Shown here one piece after another: positions 27,063 to 35,500 of a DNA stretch of 64,000 nt. Origin of the DNA: Rhodoplanes sp046000175. Lineage in GTDB: Bacteria; Pseudomonadota; Alphaproteobacteria; Rhizobiales; Xanthobacteraceae. Every line of letters begins with the position of its first letter. Position 1 is the first letter of the stretch. Both the position numbers and the translations under genes were made by a program. Location: positions 66,600-130,599 of the forward strand of contig NZ_JBEOMB010000059.1 of NCBI RefSeq assembly GCF_046000175.1, written 5' to 3'. The notes below the pieces were generated by a model, which did no database searches, was not told where the DNA came from, and saw nothing but the letters and a program-made list of their open reading frames with translations.

Positions 27063-28292
27063 GTGCCAGGTCTGCAGACGACCATCGCGGCGCTGGAGCG
27101 CCAGCGGAAGCAGTGGGAGGCGTTCCTGCGCATGATGCCGGGCGCCGTCTCGTCGCGCGAGCGGCCGGACGTGCCGAGCCGGCTCGTCGCGGTGCCCGAT
27201 TTCGGACCCGATCCGGGCGGGCTTCGGATGTACAAGTACGTCCCGAAGAAGCCGAACAAGAGCCTCGTCGTCGTGCTGCACGGCTGCACCCAGACGGCGG
27301 CGAGCTACGATCTCGGCGCCGGCTGGTCGACGCTCGCCGACCGCTACGGCTTCCTGCTGGTGTTCCCCGAGCAGACCGAGGCGAACAATCCGAAGACCTG
27401 CTTCAACTGGTTCCGCGAGCACGACGCCACGCGCGGCCAGGGCGAGGCCGCCTCGATCCGCCAGATGATCCGCAAGATGGCCGAGGATCACGCCGTCGAT
27501 CCGAAGCAGATCTTCGTCACCGGCCTGTCGGCGGGCGGCGCCATGACGGCCGTGATGCTCGCGACCTATCCGGAGGTCTTCGCCGCCGGCGCGATCGTCG
27601 CCGGCCTGCCCTACAAGAGCGCGACCGGCATGCGCCAGGCGCTGGAGAGCATGTTCCGGGTGAAGGTGCGGGAGCCGCGCGAGTGGGGCGATCTGGTGCG
27701 CGCCGCCTCGCCGCATCGCGGACCGTGGCCGCGCGTCTCGGTCTGGCACGGCGGCGCCGACACGGTGGTCAAGCCGAAGAACGCCGAGGAACTCCTCAAG
27801 CAGTGGACCGACGTGCACGGCCTCTCCACGCGCCCGAGTCGCACCGAGACGGTCGACGGCTATCCGCGCCACGTGTGGACCGACGCCACGGGACGCGACG
27901 TGATCGAGAGCTACATCATCCCGCTGATGGCGCACGGCGCCCCGGTCGCCGGCGGCGACGACGACACCAGCTACGGCGTGCCGGGCGAGTATCTGATCGA
28001 GGTCGGGATCTCGTCATCTTATCACATCGCCCGGTTCTTCGGGCTGACGCAGACGCGGCGCACGATCGTCAATCTGTTCGCCGTCGAGCGTCCGAAGCCT
28101 CACGTCGAGGCGTCCCGCGTCGAGTCGCCGAAGGTGGCGCCGACGTCCGACAGGGCCGTGCCTCCGCATCCCGGCCGCGCCGCGGATCCGCCGCGGTCGC
28201 GCCCGGGTGTGCAGAAGCCGGGTGTTCAGAAGTTCGTCGAGGACACGATCAAGCGCGCGCTCGACGCGGCCGGCCTGAACAAGCGGCGCTGA
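27063..28292 (+). CDS. PHB depolymerase family esterase (alpha/beta hydrolase)
   Basis: 409 residues from GTG 27063, preceded by GAGGAGAG; upstream ATG and TTG codons have no ribosome site. Oxyanion HGCTQTAASYD (about residues 78-88), nucleophile GLSAGGAM near 154, Asp in WHGGAD and a late catalytic His region (YPRHVW) fit the family. No signal peptide is seen, so it may be intracellular or leave by another route. Pro-rich low-complexity and a basic helix (FVEDTIKRALDAAGL) form the last 70 residues. Substrate (polyhydroxyalkanoate or other ester) not established. Confidence 0.85.
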   Translation: MPGLQTTIAALERQRKQWEAFLRMMPGAVSSRERPDVPSRLVAVPDFGPDPGGLRMYKYVPKKPNKSLVVVLHGCTQTAASYDLGAGWSTLADRYGFLLVFPEQTEANNPKTCFNWFREHDATRGQGEAASIRQMIRKMAEDHAVDPKQIFVTGLSAGGAMTAVMLATYPEVFAAGAIVAGLPYKSATGMRQALESMFRVKVREPREWGDLVRAASPHRGPWPRVSVWHGGADTVVKPKNAEELLKQWTDVHGLSTRPSRTETVDGYPRHVWTDATGRDVIESYIIPLMAHGAPVAGGDDDTSYGVPGEYLIEVGISSSYHIARFFGLTQTRRTIVNLFAVERPKPHVEASRVESPKVAPTSDRAVPPHPGRAADPPRSRPGVQKPGVQKFVEDTIKRALDAAGLNKRR

Positions 28293-28314
28293 ATGTCGAA
28301 CACCGCGACGGTGT

Positions 28315-28617
28315 TCAGTGCGGCACGTGCGTCGCCGGCGAGCCGTCCGGCTGGCACTCGAACAGGCGCCCGCGTCCGGGCGGAATCGTGTCGAGCAAGG
28401 TCGCGTCGCGACACACGACATCGGCCGTGAAGCCGGGCCCCGAGCGTGCCGTGAACGGCCCGCGCGGACCGGCATGCCGCGCATCGCTCGATGCGGTGCC
28501 GAGACTCGGCGGTTGGTCGGATCCGAACGGCGCGGCCGCCGCGCCGGTGACGCCCGTCGTGAGTCCCGTCGTGGCGACCGCGAGGACGACGGCGATCGCA
28601 AAGCCCAGTCGATTCAT
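28315..28617 (-). CDS. Small secreted protein, 100 residues, unknown
   Basis: Strong GGAGGTG ribosome site. Signal peptide MNRLGFAIAVVLAVATTGL through an AAAAPFG cleavage region. The mature part has two Cys (VVCRDATLL, LFECQPDG) that could pair, and ends ATHVPH. No known family recognised. It lies 64 bases downstream of the last micropeptide gene of cluster one, same strand, and may share the transcript. Confidence 0.65.
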   Translation of the reverse strand: MNRLGFAIAVVLAVATTGLTTGVTGAAAAPFGSDQPPSLGTASSDARHAGPRGPFTARSGPGFTADVVCRDATLLDTIPPGRGRLFECQPDGSPATHVPH

Positions 28618-28681
28618 GATGCACCTCCGCGCTCGGGTGGAACGGTCGGCCCCGCCGGGGCCGGCCGTTCTCCGCCGATCG

Positions 28682-28843
28682 TCAGCGAATGTTGCCCTTG
28701 GCCTGGTCGCTGCCGGTCTCGACGGCGCCGTGGCCGGTCTCGACGTAGCGGCTGCCCTGGTCGCCGTAGGGCGCGGCGTTCACGATGCTCTGGGCCGAGG
28801 CGAGGGTGGCGAGAGCGACGAGCGCGATCTTGAGGGTGTTCAT
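28682..28843 (-). CDS. Secreted micropeptide, copy 1 (MNTLK type, 53 aa)
   Basis: 53 codons, too short for most gene finders. AGGAGA lies eight bases before the ATG. Signal peptide MNTLKIALVALATLASAQS to about residue 23 (VNA), then a 30-residue mature part starting APYGDQGSRYVETGHGAVET and ending AKGNIR. No Cys, one His, Gly-rich. It is nearly identical to four other genes here, which supports real coding: copies vary at a few residues while frames, starts and ribosome sites are kept. Second gene of cluster one. Function unknown. Confidence 0.75.
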   Translation of the reverse strand: MNTLKIALVALATLASAQSIVNAAPYGDQGSRYVETGHGAVETGSDQAKGNIR

Positions 28844-28893
28844 GGGGGTTCTCCTGTCAGTCTGATGAATGGCTGGTTCGGGGGTGACGGGCG

Positions 28894-29061
28894 TCAGCGG
28901 ATGCCGCCCTTGGCCTGGTCGCTGCCGGTCTCGACGGCGCCGTGGCCGGTTTCCACGTAGCGGCTGCCCTGGTCGCCGTAGGGCGCGGCGTTCACGATGC
29001 TCTGGGCCGAGGTCAGGGTGGCGGCGACGAGGGCGGCGAGGGCGAGGGTCTTGCGGGTCAT
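28894..29061 (-). CDS. Secreted micropeptide, copy 2 (MTRKT type, 55 aa)
   Basis: 55 codons with an AAAGGAGAC ribosome site. The signal peptide differs from the MNTLK type (MTRKTLALAALVAATLTSAQ), but from SAQSIVNAAPYGDQ on the sequence matches, ending SDQAKGGIR. First gene of cluster one, directly behind the predicted LysR-type operator and promoter. The 50-base spacer to copy 1 is itself repeated between the genes of cluster two. Confidence 0.75.
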   Translation of the reverse strand: MTRKTLALAALVAATLTSAQSIVNAAPYGDQGSRYVETGHGAVETGSDQAKGGIR

Positions 29062-29112
29062 GGGGGTCTCCTTTGGATTCCGCGGTGGCTTCGTCTCGAA
29101 GCCGGTGATGCG

Positions 29113-29142
29113 AATATCGCGGCGGCGAGGACCGAACTGAAA
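29113..29142 (-). promoter_or_regulatory. Candidate promoter of micropeptide cluster one
   Basis: On the minus strand TTTCAG-N18-GATATT, repeated base for base with the same 18-base spacer at 31819-31848 before cluster two, though the spacer sequence differs. A start site near 29106 would leave a 45-base leader. Predicted only. Confidence 0.45.
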
Positions 29143-29152
29143 TGCCGAGTGC

Positions 29153-29178
29153 CTATGGGATCGATAGCGTCGTGCTAT
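29153..29178 (-). promoter_or_regulatory. Predicted LysR-type operator of cluster one
   Basis: Two overlapping dyads: ATAGC-N5-GCTAT (29164-29178; contains T-N11-A) and CTAT-N7-ATAG (29153-29167). The first is centred about 65 bases upstream of the inferred start site, the usual place of a LysR-family recognition site. It is conserved at 31859-31884 while its 5-base centre has changed, and the lysR-type gene starts 180 bases away, divergently. Confidence 0.6.
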
Positions 29179-29359
29179 GGAGACGAGCGTGGCGCGCGCC
29201 GGGGTCGGTGGCCGTCGTGCCGGTGCCCTTGACCTGCGAGGCGCATGGCCTAAATCTCGCACGCGTGGAGTCCGCACGACGCGGACTCGGCGCAGCGATG
29301 CGCCCGTTGCCTGCCTTTTAAGATCGCCGACGTAAGAAGACCGTCGGCTCGGTGCCCGG

Positions 29360-30247
29360 ATGGAAATGCATCAGGTGCGCTATTTCCTGGCGCTCGCCAG
29401 GACGCGCAACTTCACGCAGGCGGCGAGCGAGTGCAACGTCTCGCAGCCCTCGCTCACGCGCGCCATCCAGCAGCTCGAAGCCGAATTCGGTGGCGACCTG
29501 TTCCGGCGCGAGCGGCCGCAGGCGCTGCTGACCGAGCTCGGCCAGCGGATGCTGCCCTTCATGCAACAATGCGACGACGCCGCGCGCTCGGCCCGCGCGC
29601 TCGCCTCCTCGATGAAGAAGGGCGAGGCCGGCACGCTGCGGATCGCGCTGTCGGAGAGCATCGACGGCAGTCTCCTGGTGCCCCATCTGCAGGAACTCGG
29701 GCGGCATTTCCGCGGGCTCGACCTCAGGCTGATGCGCGGCTCGGCCGCCGACGTCACGCGCCTGCTGAAGGACGGGACGACCGAACTCGGCATGATCGCG
29801 GCGATCGACACCAGCTGGGACCGGTTCGATCACTGGCCGCTGTTCTCGGAGCGATTCGAGCTGCTGCTCGGCGCCGACAGCCGGCTCGCCAATCACGCCG
29901 TCGTCGAGCCGGAGGATCTGCGCGAGGAACGGCTTCTCACGCGCGTCTATTGCGAGCACGCCGGCCGCATCGCCGAGCTGCTGCGCAAGGCCGACATCGA
30001 CGTCGACCGGGCGCACGAGCTGCACAGCGAGCGCGATCTCGTTCGTTTCCTCGAGGCCGATCTCGGCGTCGCGGTCGCGCCGGCGAGCGCGCTGTCGGGC
30101 GCCAGCGTGGTGCGGGCGCCGCTCGCCGGCTTCGAGCTGGAGCGGACCATCTATCTCTACGGCGTCGCCGGCCGCGAGCGCTCGCCGGCCGCGACCGCCG
30201 CGATGAAGATGCTGCGCGCCTGCAATTGGAAGCGCCTGCTGGCGTGA
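29360..30247 (+). CDS. LysR-family transcriptional regulator
   Basis: 295 residues. The winged helix-turn-helix opens MEMHQVRYFLALARTRNFTQ with QPSLTRAIQQLEAEFG as the recognition helix; the effector domain follows from about residue 90 (GTLRIALSESIDGSLLVPHL). It carries Cys residues in VYCEHAG and RACNWK, which might allow thiol sensing, but this is only a possibility. Divergent from micropeptide cluster one, with a palindromic T-N11-A site in the shared region, so it is the likely regulator of that cluster and, by the duplicated site, of cluster two. A second ATG two codons in is an alternative start. Confidence 0.9.
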   Translation: MEMHQVRYFLALARTRNFTQAASECNVSQPSLTRAIQQLEAEFGGDLFRRERPQALLTELGQRMLPFMQQCDDAARSARALASSMKKGEAGTLRIALSESIDGSLLVPHLQELGRHFRGLDLRLMRGSAADVTRLLKDGTTELGMIAAIDTSWDRFDHWPLFSERFELLLGADSRLANHAVVEPEDLREERLLTRVYCEHAGRIAELLRKADIDVDRAHELHSERDLVRFLEADLGVAVAPASALSGASVVRAPLAGFELERTIYLYGVAGRERSPAATAAMKMLRACNWKRLLA

Positions 30248-30300
30248 GCGGCGCCGCCTCGGCGGGGCACGCTACCGAATCAGATCCGCCGCGATGCCGA

Positions 30301-30993
30301 TCAGGCCGTCGGTTTGACGGCGGCGAGCATGGCCTCGATCGACATCCGTTTGCGATAGTCCGGATCGACGAAGCGCGCCAGGATCCGCCGGTCGCGGCCG
30401 ACCACGAAGGTCGCGGGGATCGGCAGCGACCACGAGTCGTTGCCCTGGTAGCGGGGCAGGTCAATGCCGGCCTTCTTTGTCAGGTCGAGCATCTCGTCGC
30501 CCATCCAGACGACCAGATCGAGGCTGGCGGCGAGCCCATTGTCGACGTCGCACAGCACCGGGAGGGCGCCGCGCGCGTCCGCCGCGAAGCTCTGCGCGAA
30601 CTCCTGCAGGTCCGGCACGATGGCCACCATGTGAAGCCCGGCCGAGTCGGCGGCCGCGCGCGCCTTCGCCAGCGCGTCGACGCTCAGCCGGCAATACGAG
30701 CACCAGTGGCCGCGGTGGAACGCCAGCGCCACCGGGCCGGTCTCCAGCAGATCGTCGAGACCGACCAGCCGTCCGTTCGCGTCGGGCAGCAGGAAGTCCG
30801 GCATCAGGTCGCCGACCTGCGGGGCCGTGGCGCCGACGCCGCTCTCGCGCAGGCGCGCGACCAGGCGGTCGGTCACCTCGTGCAGCGCCGGGATCGTCTC
30901 CCGGTAGCTCGCGTCGAGCGCGCCGAGGCGGTCGCACAGCGGCGCCTCCATATCGCGGCAGCATTCGTAAGCGGACCGGTCCGGATCGGACAT
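30301..30993 (-). CDS. Peroxiredoxin-like (AhpC/TSA) protein with CxxC
   Basis: 230 residues. A thioredoxin-fold domain from about residue 60 (PDFLLPDANGRLVGL) with the redox motif RGHWCSYCRL near 100, replacing the single peroxidatic Cys of classical AhpC by CxxC. An N-terminal helical part has a further CC pair (YECCRDME). Such PRX-like2 proteins are thought to be thiol-disulfide or peroxide-active enzymes of the cytoplasm; the substrate is unknown. It lies between the lysR-type gene (convergent) and cluster two (same strand, 182-base gap), and may belong to the same regulon. Confidence 0.8.
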   Translation of the reverse strand: MSDPDRSAYECCRDMEAPLCDRLGALDASYRETIPALHEVTDRLVARLRESGVGATAPQVGDLMPDFLLPDANGRLVGLDDLLETGPVALAFHRGHWCSYCRLSVDALAKARAAADSAGLHMVAIVPDLQEFAQSFAADARGALPVLCDVDNGLAASLDLVVWMGDEMLDLTKKAGIDLPRYQGNDSWSLPIPATFVVGRDRRILARFVDPDYRKRMSIEAMLAAVKPTA

Positions 30994-31175
30994 GGGAGGC
31001 CTCGACTGACATCCACCGCGTCGCGCGCGGGATCGCCGCGGACGGGTTTTGCGGACCGACGCCCGGGGCGACGGCCGATCTATAACACGCCCCCGATGCG
31101 GGGCAATCGGATCGCCGACGCGAGGCCGGCAGACGAGGGGCCGGCGCGCACCGGCCCCCGTCTCTGCTCTGCGGC

Positions 31176-31337
31176 TCAGCGGATGCCGCCCTTGGCCTGG
31201 TCGGAGCCGGTCTCGACGGCGCCGTGGCCGGTCTCGACGTAGCGGCTGCCCTGGTCGCCATAGGGCGCGGCGTTCACGATGCTCTGGGCCGAGGCGAGGG
31301 TGGCGAGGGCGACGAGCGCGATCTTGAGGGTGTTCAT
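31176..31337 (-). CDS. Secreted micropeptide, copy 3 (MNTLK type, 53 aa)
   Basis: Same as copy 1 except that it ends AKGGIR instead of AKGNIR. AGGAGA ribosome site. Last of the three tandem genes of cluster two. It is followed after 182 bases by the peroxiredoxin-like gene, on the same strand. Confidence 0.75.
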   Translation of the reverse strand: MNTLKIALVALATLASAQSIVNAAPYGDQGSRYVETGHGAVETGSDQAKGGIR

Positions 31338-31387
31338 GGGGGTTCTCCTGTCAGTCTGATGATTGGCTCGTTCGGGGGTGACGGGCG

Positions 31388-31549
31388 TCAGCGGATGCCG
31401 CCCTTGGCGCGGTCCTCGCCGGTCTCGACGGCGCCGTGGCCGGTCTCGACGTAGCGGCTGCCCTGGTCGCCATACGGCGCGGCATTCACGATGCTCTGGG
31501 CCGAGACGAGGGTGGCGAGGGCGACGAGCGCGATCTTGAGCGTGTTCAT
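31388..31549 (-). CDS. Secreted micropeptide, copy 4 (MNTLK type, 53 aa)
   Basis: Differs from copy 3 by Ala-to-Val in the signal peptide (ATLVSAQS) and by ETGEDRAKGGIR in place of ETGSDQAKGGIR. It is the most divergent copy, the changes still keeping the frame. Middle gene of cluster two, AGGAGA ribosome site. Confidence 0.75.
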   Translation of the reverse strand: MNTLKIALVALATLVSAQSIVNAAPYGDQGSRYVETGHGAVETGEDRAKGGIR

Positions 31550-31599
31550 GGGGGTTCTCCTGTCAGTCTGATCGAATGTGTGTTCGGGGGTGATGCGGG

Positions 31600-31767
31600 T
31601 CAGCGGATGCCGCCCTTGGCCTGGTCGGAGCCGGTCTCGACGGCGCCGTGGCCGGTCTCGACGTAGCGGCTGCCCTGGTCGCCATAGGGCGCGGCGTTCA
31701 CGATGCTCTGGGCCGACACCAGCGTGGCGGCGACGAGGGCGGCGAGGGCGAGGGTCTTGCGGGTCAT
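31600..31767 (-). CDS. Secreted micropeptide, copy 5 (MTRKT type, 55 aa)
   Basis: Matches copy 2 with one change (ATLVSAQS for ATLTSAQS). GAAGGAGAT ribosome site. First gene of cluster two, behind a promoter and operator block nearly identical to that of cluster one. The order MTRKT type first, MNTLK type next, is the same in both clusters, so a whole block was duplicated. Confidence 0.75.
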   Translation of the reverse strand: MTRKTLALAALVAATLVSAQSIVNAAPYGDQGSRYVETGHGAVETGSDQAKGGIR

Positions 31768-31858
31768 GTCGATCTCCTTCGGTATTCGCGGGGGCTTCGT
31801 CTCGAAGCCGGTGATGCGAATATCGCGGCGGAGAGCCTCGAACTGAAATGCCGAGTGC

Positions 31859-31884
31859 CTATGGGATCGATAGCGCCGGGCTAT
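31859..31884 (-). promoter_or_regulatory. Predicted LysR-type operator of cluster two
   Basis: ATAGC-N5-GCTAT (31870-31884) overlapped by CTAT-N7-ATAG (31859-31873). Same position relative to the candidate TTTCAG-N18-GATATT promoter (31819-31848) as in cluster one. The centre reads GCCGG here on the plus strand against GTCGT in cluster one, while both arms are kept. Confidence 0.6.
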
Positions 31885-31885
31885 G

Positions 31886-32536
31886 ATCGGCGCTGCCCGC
31901 GGACGCGCCCGTGCGACGCCGCAGAACCCCCGAGCCGCGTTCGCCGGGGCGACGATTCGGGCGACGCCGGTGGCCGACGGTCCGCCGTCCGACATCCGCG
32001 CGACCGGATGCGACATATCAGCGTGCCGGCCAGCTTCCCCATCAGTTGATATTTCACATGACTGGTTTGCGGCCGGCGCGGGGCCGCGGATCGTCGATGC
32101 CGCACTGCAGCGGGTCGGACCGCGTCGTCGTCGCGCCGCGTGAAGCTCGGATCGACGAGGGGAAAGTCCTGTCGCAAGCGGGTTTCCGGGACCGGGATGC
32201 GACCATGACGACCACCGTGATGCGCTCGTCGTGCCAACGCGACCCTCGCCGGGCGCAACATCGATGTGAGATCGACGGCGGTTTTTCCGCATTGCGGCAC
32301 GACGGTGCGGCCCGAAGCCTTTGACAATAGTCAGAGCGAGGGGGGTAGCCGGGGAGTAGAACGCTTCCAGTCAAGGCGGGAGGGCGCGCCTGAGCACGAC
32401 TCGGCGCGCGACCCGGACAAAAGCCAGGGACGAAACGTCGATAACCGAAGGTTCGAGCGACCACGGTCGCCCCGGCTCCCATGCGAGCGACGGACGCCTG
32501 CTCGGCGCGAGATCACGTACCAGACGGACGCAACAG
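31886..32536. promoter_or_regulatory. Long leader region of the redox operon with an FNR/FixK-like box
   Basis: About 650 bases with no convincing gene on either strand. At 32321-32334 lies TTGACAATAGTCAG, that is TTGA-N6-TCAG, one base from the FNR/FixK consensus TTGA-N6-TCAA, 203 bases before the start of the oxidoreductase gene. A purine-rich stretch (GAGCGAGGGGGG) follows. No clear ribosome site precedes the ATG at 32537. Confidence 0.45.
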
Positions 32537-35500
32537 ATGAACGCGAAATACTCGGGCATTCCGACTGTCATCAACGGAAACGGTGCCGTCGCCCAGGTGA
32601 TGGGGCACGTCTGCGGCGGCGTCATCGGCTATCCGATCACGCCGTCCACCGAGATCTCCGAAATCTACGAGGCCTTCCGCTCCGCCGGCGGCTGCAACGT
32701 CTGGGGCAAGCATCCGTTCTTCTTCGAGCCGGAGGGCGAGCATTCGGCCCAGTCCGGCGCGCTCGGTGCCGCGCTCACCGGCGCCAAGTTCGTCTCCAAC
32801 GCCTCGTCCAGCCAGGGCATCCTGTACGGGCTCGAGTCCCACTACGTGACGGTCGGCAAGAAGGTCGGCGGCTTCGTGCTGCAGGTCGCCGCCCGCGTGG
32901 TGTCGAAGCACTCGCTCAACGTGATGGCCGGCCACGACGACGTCTACGCGCTGCTGCAGTCCGGCTACACGATCCTGTTCGGCTCCAACCCGCAGGAGGC
33001 GGCCGACCTCGCCGTGATCTCCTACAAGGTGTCGGCCACCTCGCTGATCCCGGTCGCCAACGCCATGGACGGCTTCGCCACCTCGCACATGATGAGCGAG
33101 GCGCTGATGCCGGAGCCGGAGCTGATCCGCGAGTTCCTCGGCGATCCGGCCGGCCGCATCAAGTGCCCGACCGTAGCGCAGGAGATCCTGTTCGGCGCCA
33201 AGGGCCGCGTGCATCAGCTCGAGCTGTGGCTGATCAAGCACGAGGGCGACTTCGCTCCGGCCGACCTCGCCAAGCTGCGCACCTGGCTGAAGACGGAAGC
33301 CGAGCAGGTGGAGACCGACAACGCCGCGTCGCTGATCGGCGACACGCTGGCGCTGGTGCCGGAGGAGCTGCGCGGCGCCTGGACCCGGCAGTGGACCAAC
33401 GCCTACGAGAAGGGCACCCGTCAGCTCGTGCCGGCGCTCGTCGACGTGCACAATCCGGGCCTCACCGGCGGCGTGCAAAACCAGCCCGACTTCCAGGCCG
33501 GCTCGGTCGACCACCGCACCCATTTCGTGCGCGACGTGCCGCGCTTCGTGCGCGAGGCGATGGCCGAGTACGCGGCGCTGACCGGCCGCGAGTACAAGCC
33601 GGTGATGACCTACATGTGCGACGACGCCGAGCACGTGATGGTCGGCCTCGGCTCCGTGACGGACGACGTCGAGGCGGTGGTCGCGCATCTGCGCAGCCAG
33701 GGCAAGAAGGTCGGCGTGGTGTCGATCAAGCTCTTGCAGCCGTTCCCGGAGGCCGAACTGGTCGCCGCCCTGAAGGGCAAGACGGCCGTCACGGTGCTGG
33801 AGCGCTCCGACGTCACGGCGCTGACGAGCTTCGTCACCCAGGCGCTGTTCAAGGGCATCGAGAACGCCACCAACGGCACCCGCCACCCGGGCATCCCGGC
33901 GCTCGACCGCCTGCCCAAGATGACGACCGCGATCTTCGGCCTCGGCGCCCACGACCTGCAGCCGCGCCACCTGATCGCCGCGTTCAAGAACATGGAGACC
34001 AAGAACGCGCCGTTCGTCTATCTCGGCTCGCAGTTCTTCGCCAAGGATCCGAGCCCGCGTCTCGCCGCCCTGCAGGAGAGGCTGAAGGAGGCCTATCCCG
34101 AGACCGAGCTGATGGCGCTCGAGACCGAGGCGAACCCGAACCTCCTGCCGCCATCGGCCTTCCGGGTGCGCTTCCACTCGGTCGGTGGTTACGGCACCAT
34201 CGCGACCGGCAAGCTCCTCACCGACATCCTGGCCGGCGTGCTCGACATGCACTCCAAGGCCTCGCCCAAATACGGCTCGGAGAAGAGCGGCGCGCCGACC
34301 AACTACTACATCACGCTCAGCCCCGAGCCGGTGAAGATCACCAACGCCGAGATCGAGGACGTCGAGATCGTCGTGTCGCCGGACCACAAGGTGTTCAGCC
34401 ACACCAACCCGCTGCGCGGCCTGGTCGAGGGCGGCACCTTCGTGCTGCAGTCGAACCTCTCGCCGCTCGAGGTGTGGAAGGATCTGCCCAAGCGCGCCCG
34501 CAAGACGATCCGCGACAAGAAGATCAAGATGTTCGTGGTGGACGGCTTCGCGGTCGCCAAGCGCCACGCGCCGACGCCCGAGCTCGAGACCCGCATGATG
34601 GGCATCGCCTTCATCGGCGCGGTGTGCGGCCATGTCGACCGCATCGTCGCGGACGCCTCGATGGACGTGATCTTGAAGAAGGTGCAGCAGCAGCTCTCCA
34701 AGAAGTTCGGCTCCAAGGGCGCCGCCGTGGTCGACGGCAACATGGCGGTGATCAAGGAGGGCCTGGAAGCGACGCAGGCGCTCGACTACACGCGGCCGGA
34801 GTTCGTCGAGGCGGAGACCGAGGCGGGCGTGCAGCAGCTGCGCACCGTCGCCATCTCGGCGGCGATGTGCAAGGCGGCCGGCGCCGCGCCGGCCGAAGGC
34901 ATCTTCGATCGCGCCTATTACGAGGAGGTGATCGCCGCGCCGTTCCGCGACGGCACCATCGGCGAGGCGCCGGTGCTGCCCGGCACCGGCATGTTCATGC
35001 CGGCCGGCTCGGCCGCCTGGAAGGACAAGGGCCTGTTCCGTCGCGACGTGCCGGAGTTCGAGCCGGCGCTGTGCACGGGCTGCATGGAATGCACGCTGGT
35101 CTGCCCGGACGCCGCGATCCCCAACACGGTGCACGACATCCACGACCTGCTGCTCACCGGCCTCAAGCATCTCGACCTCGTCGAGGCGCAGCGCGAGGCG
35201 GTGCGCGATCGCGTCTTCGCGCTCGCCGACGCGGTGCGCGAGGCCTATCGCGGCAGCAAGGACGCCAAGGCGTTCGGCGAGGTGGTCGCGGCCGCGGCCG
35301 CCGCCCTCGACGTCGACAATCCGACGCTCAAGCGCAATCTCGGCAAGCTCGCCGAGGTGCTGGTCGAGTTCCCGGTGGCGCGCACCCGGCCGTTCTTCGA
35401 CTCCATGGAGAAGGAGAAGCCCGGCACCGGCGGCCTCTACTCGGTGGCGATCGATCCGTGGAAGTGCTCCGGCTGCCTCGAGTGCATCGACGTCTGCGGC

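Noticed and set aside
31886..32536. Possible small genes in the leader of the redox operon
   Set aside because: Several frames of 60-140 codons overlap in all phases, none with a ribosome site or recognisable content.
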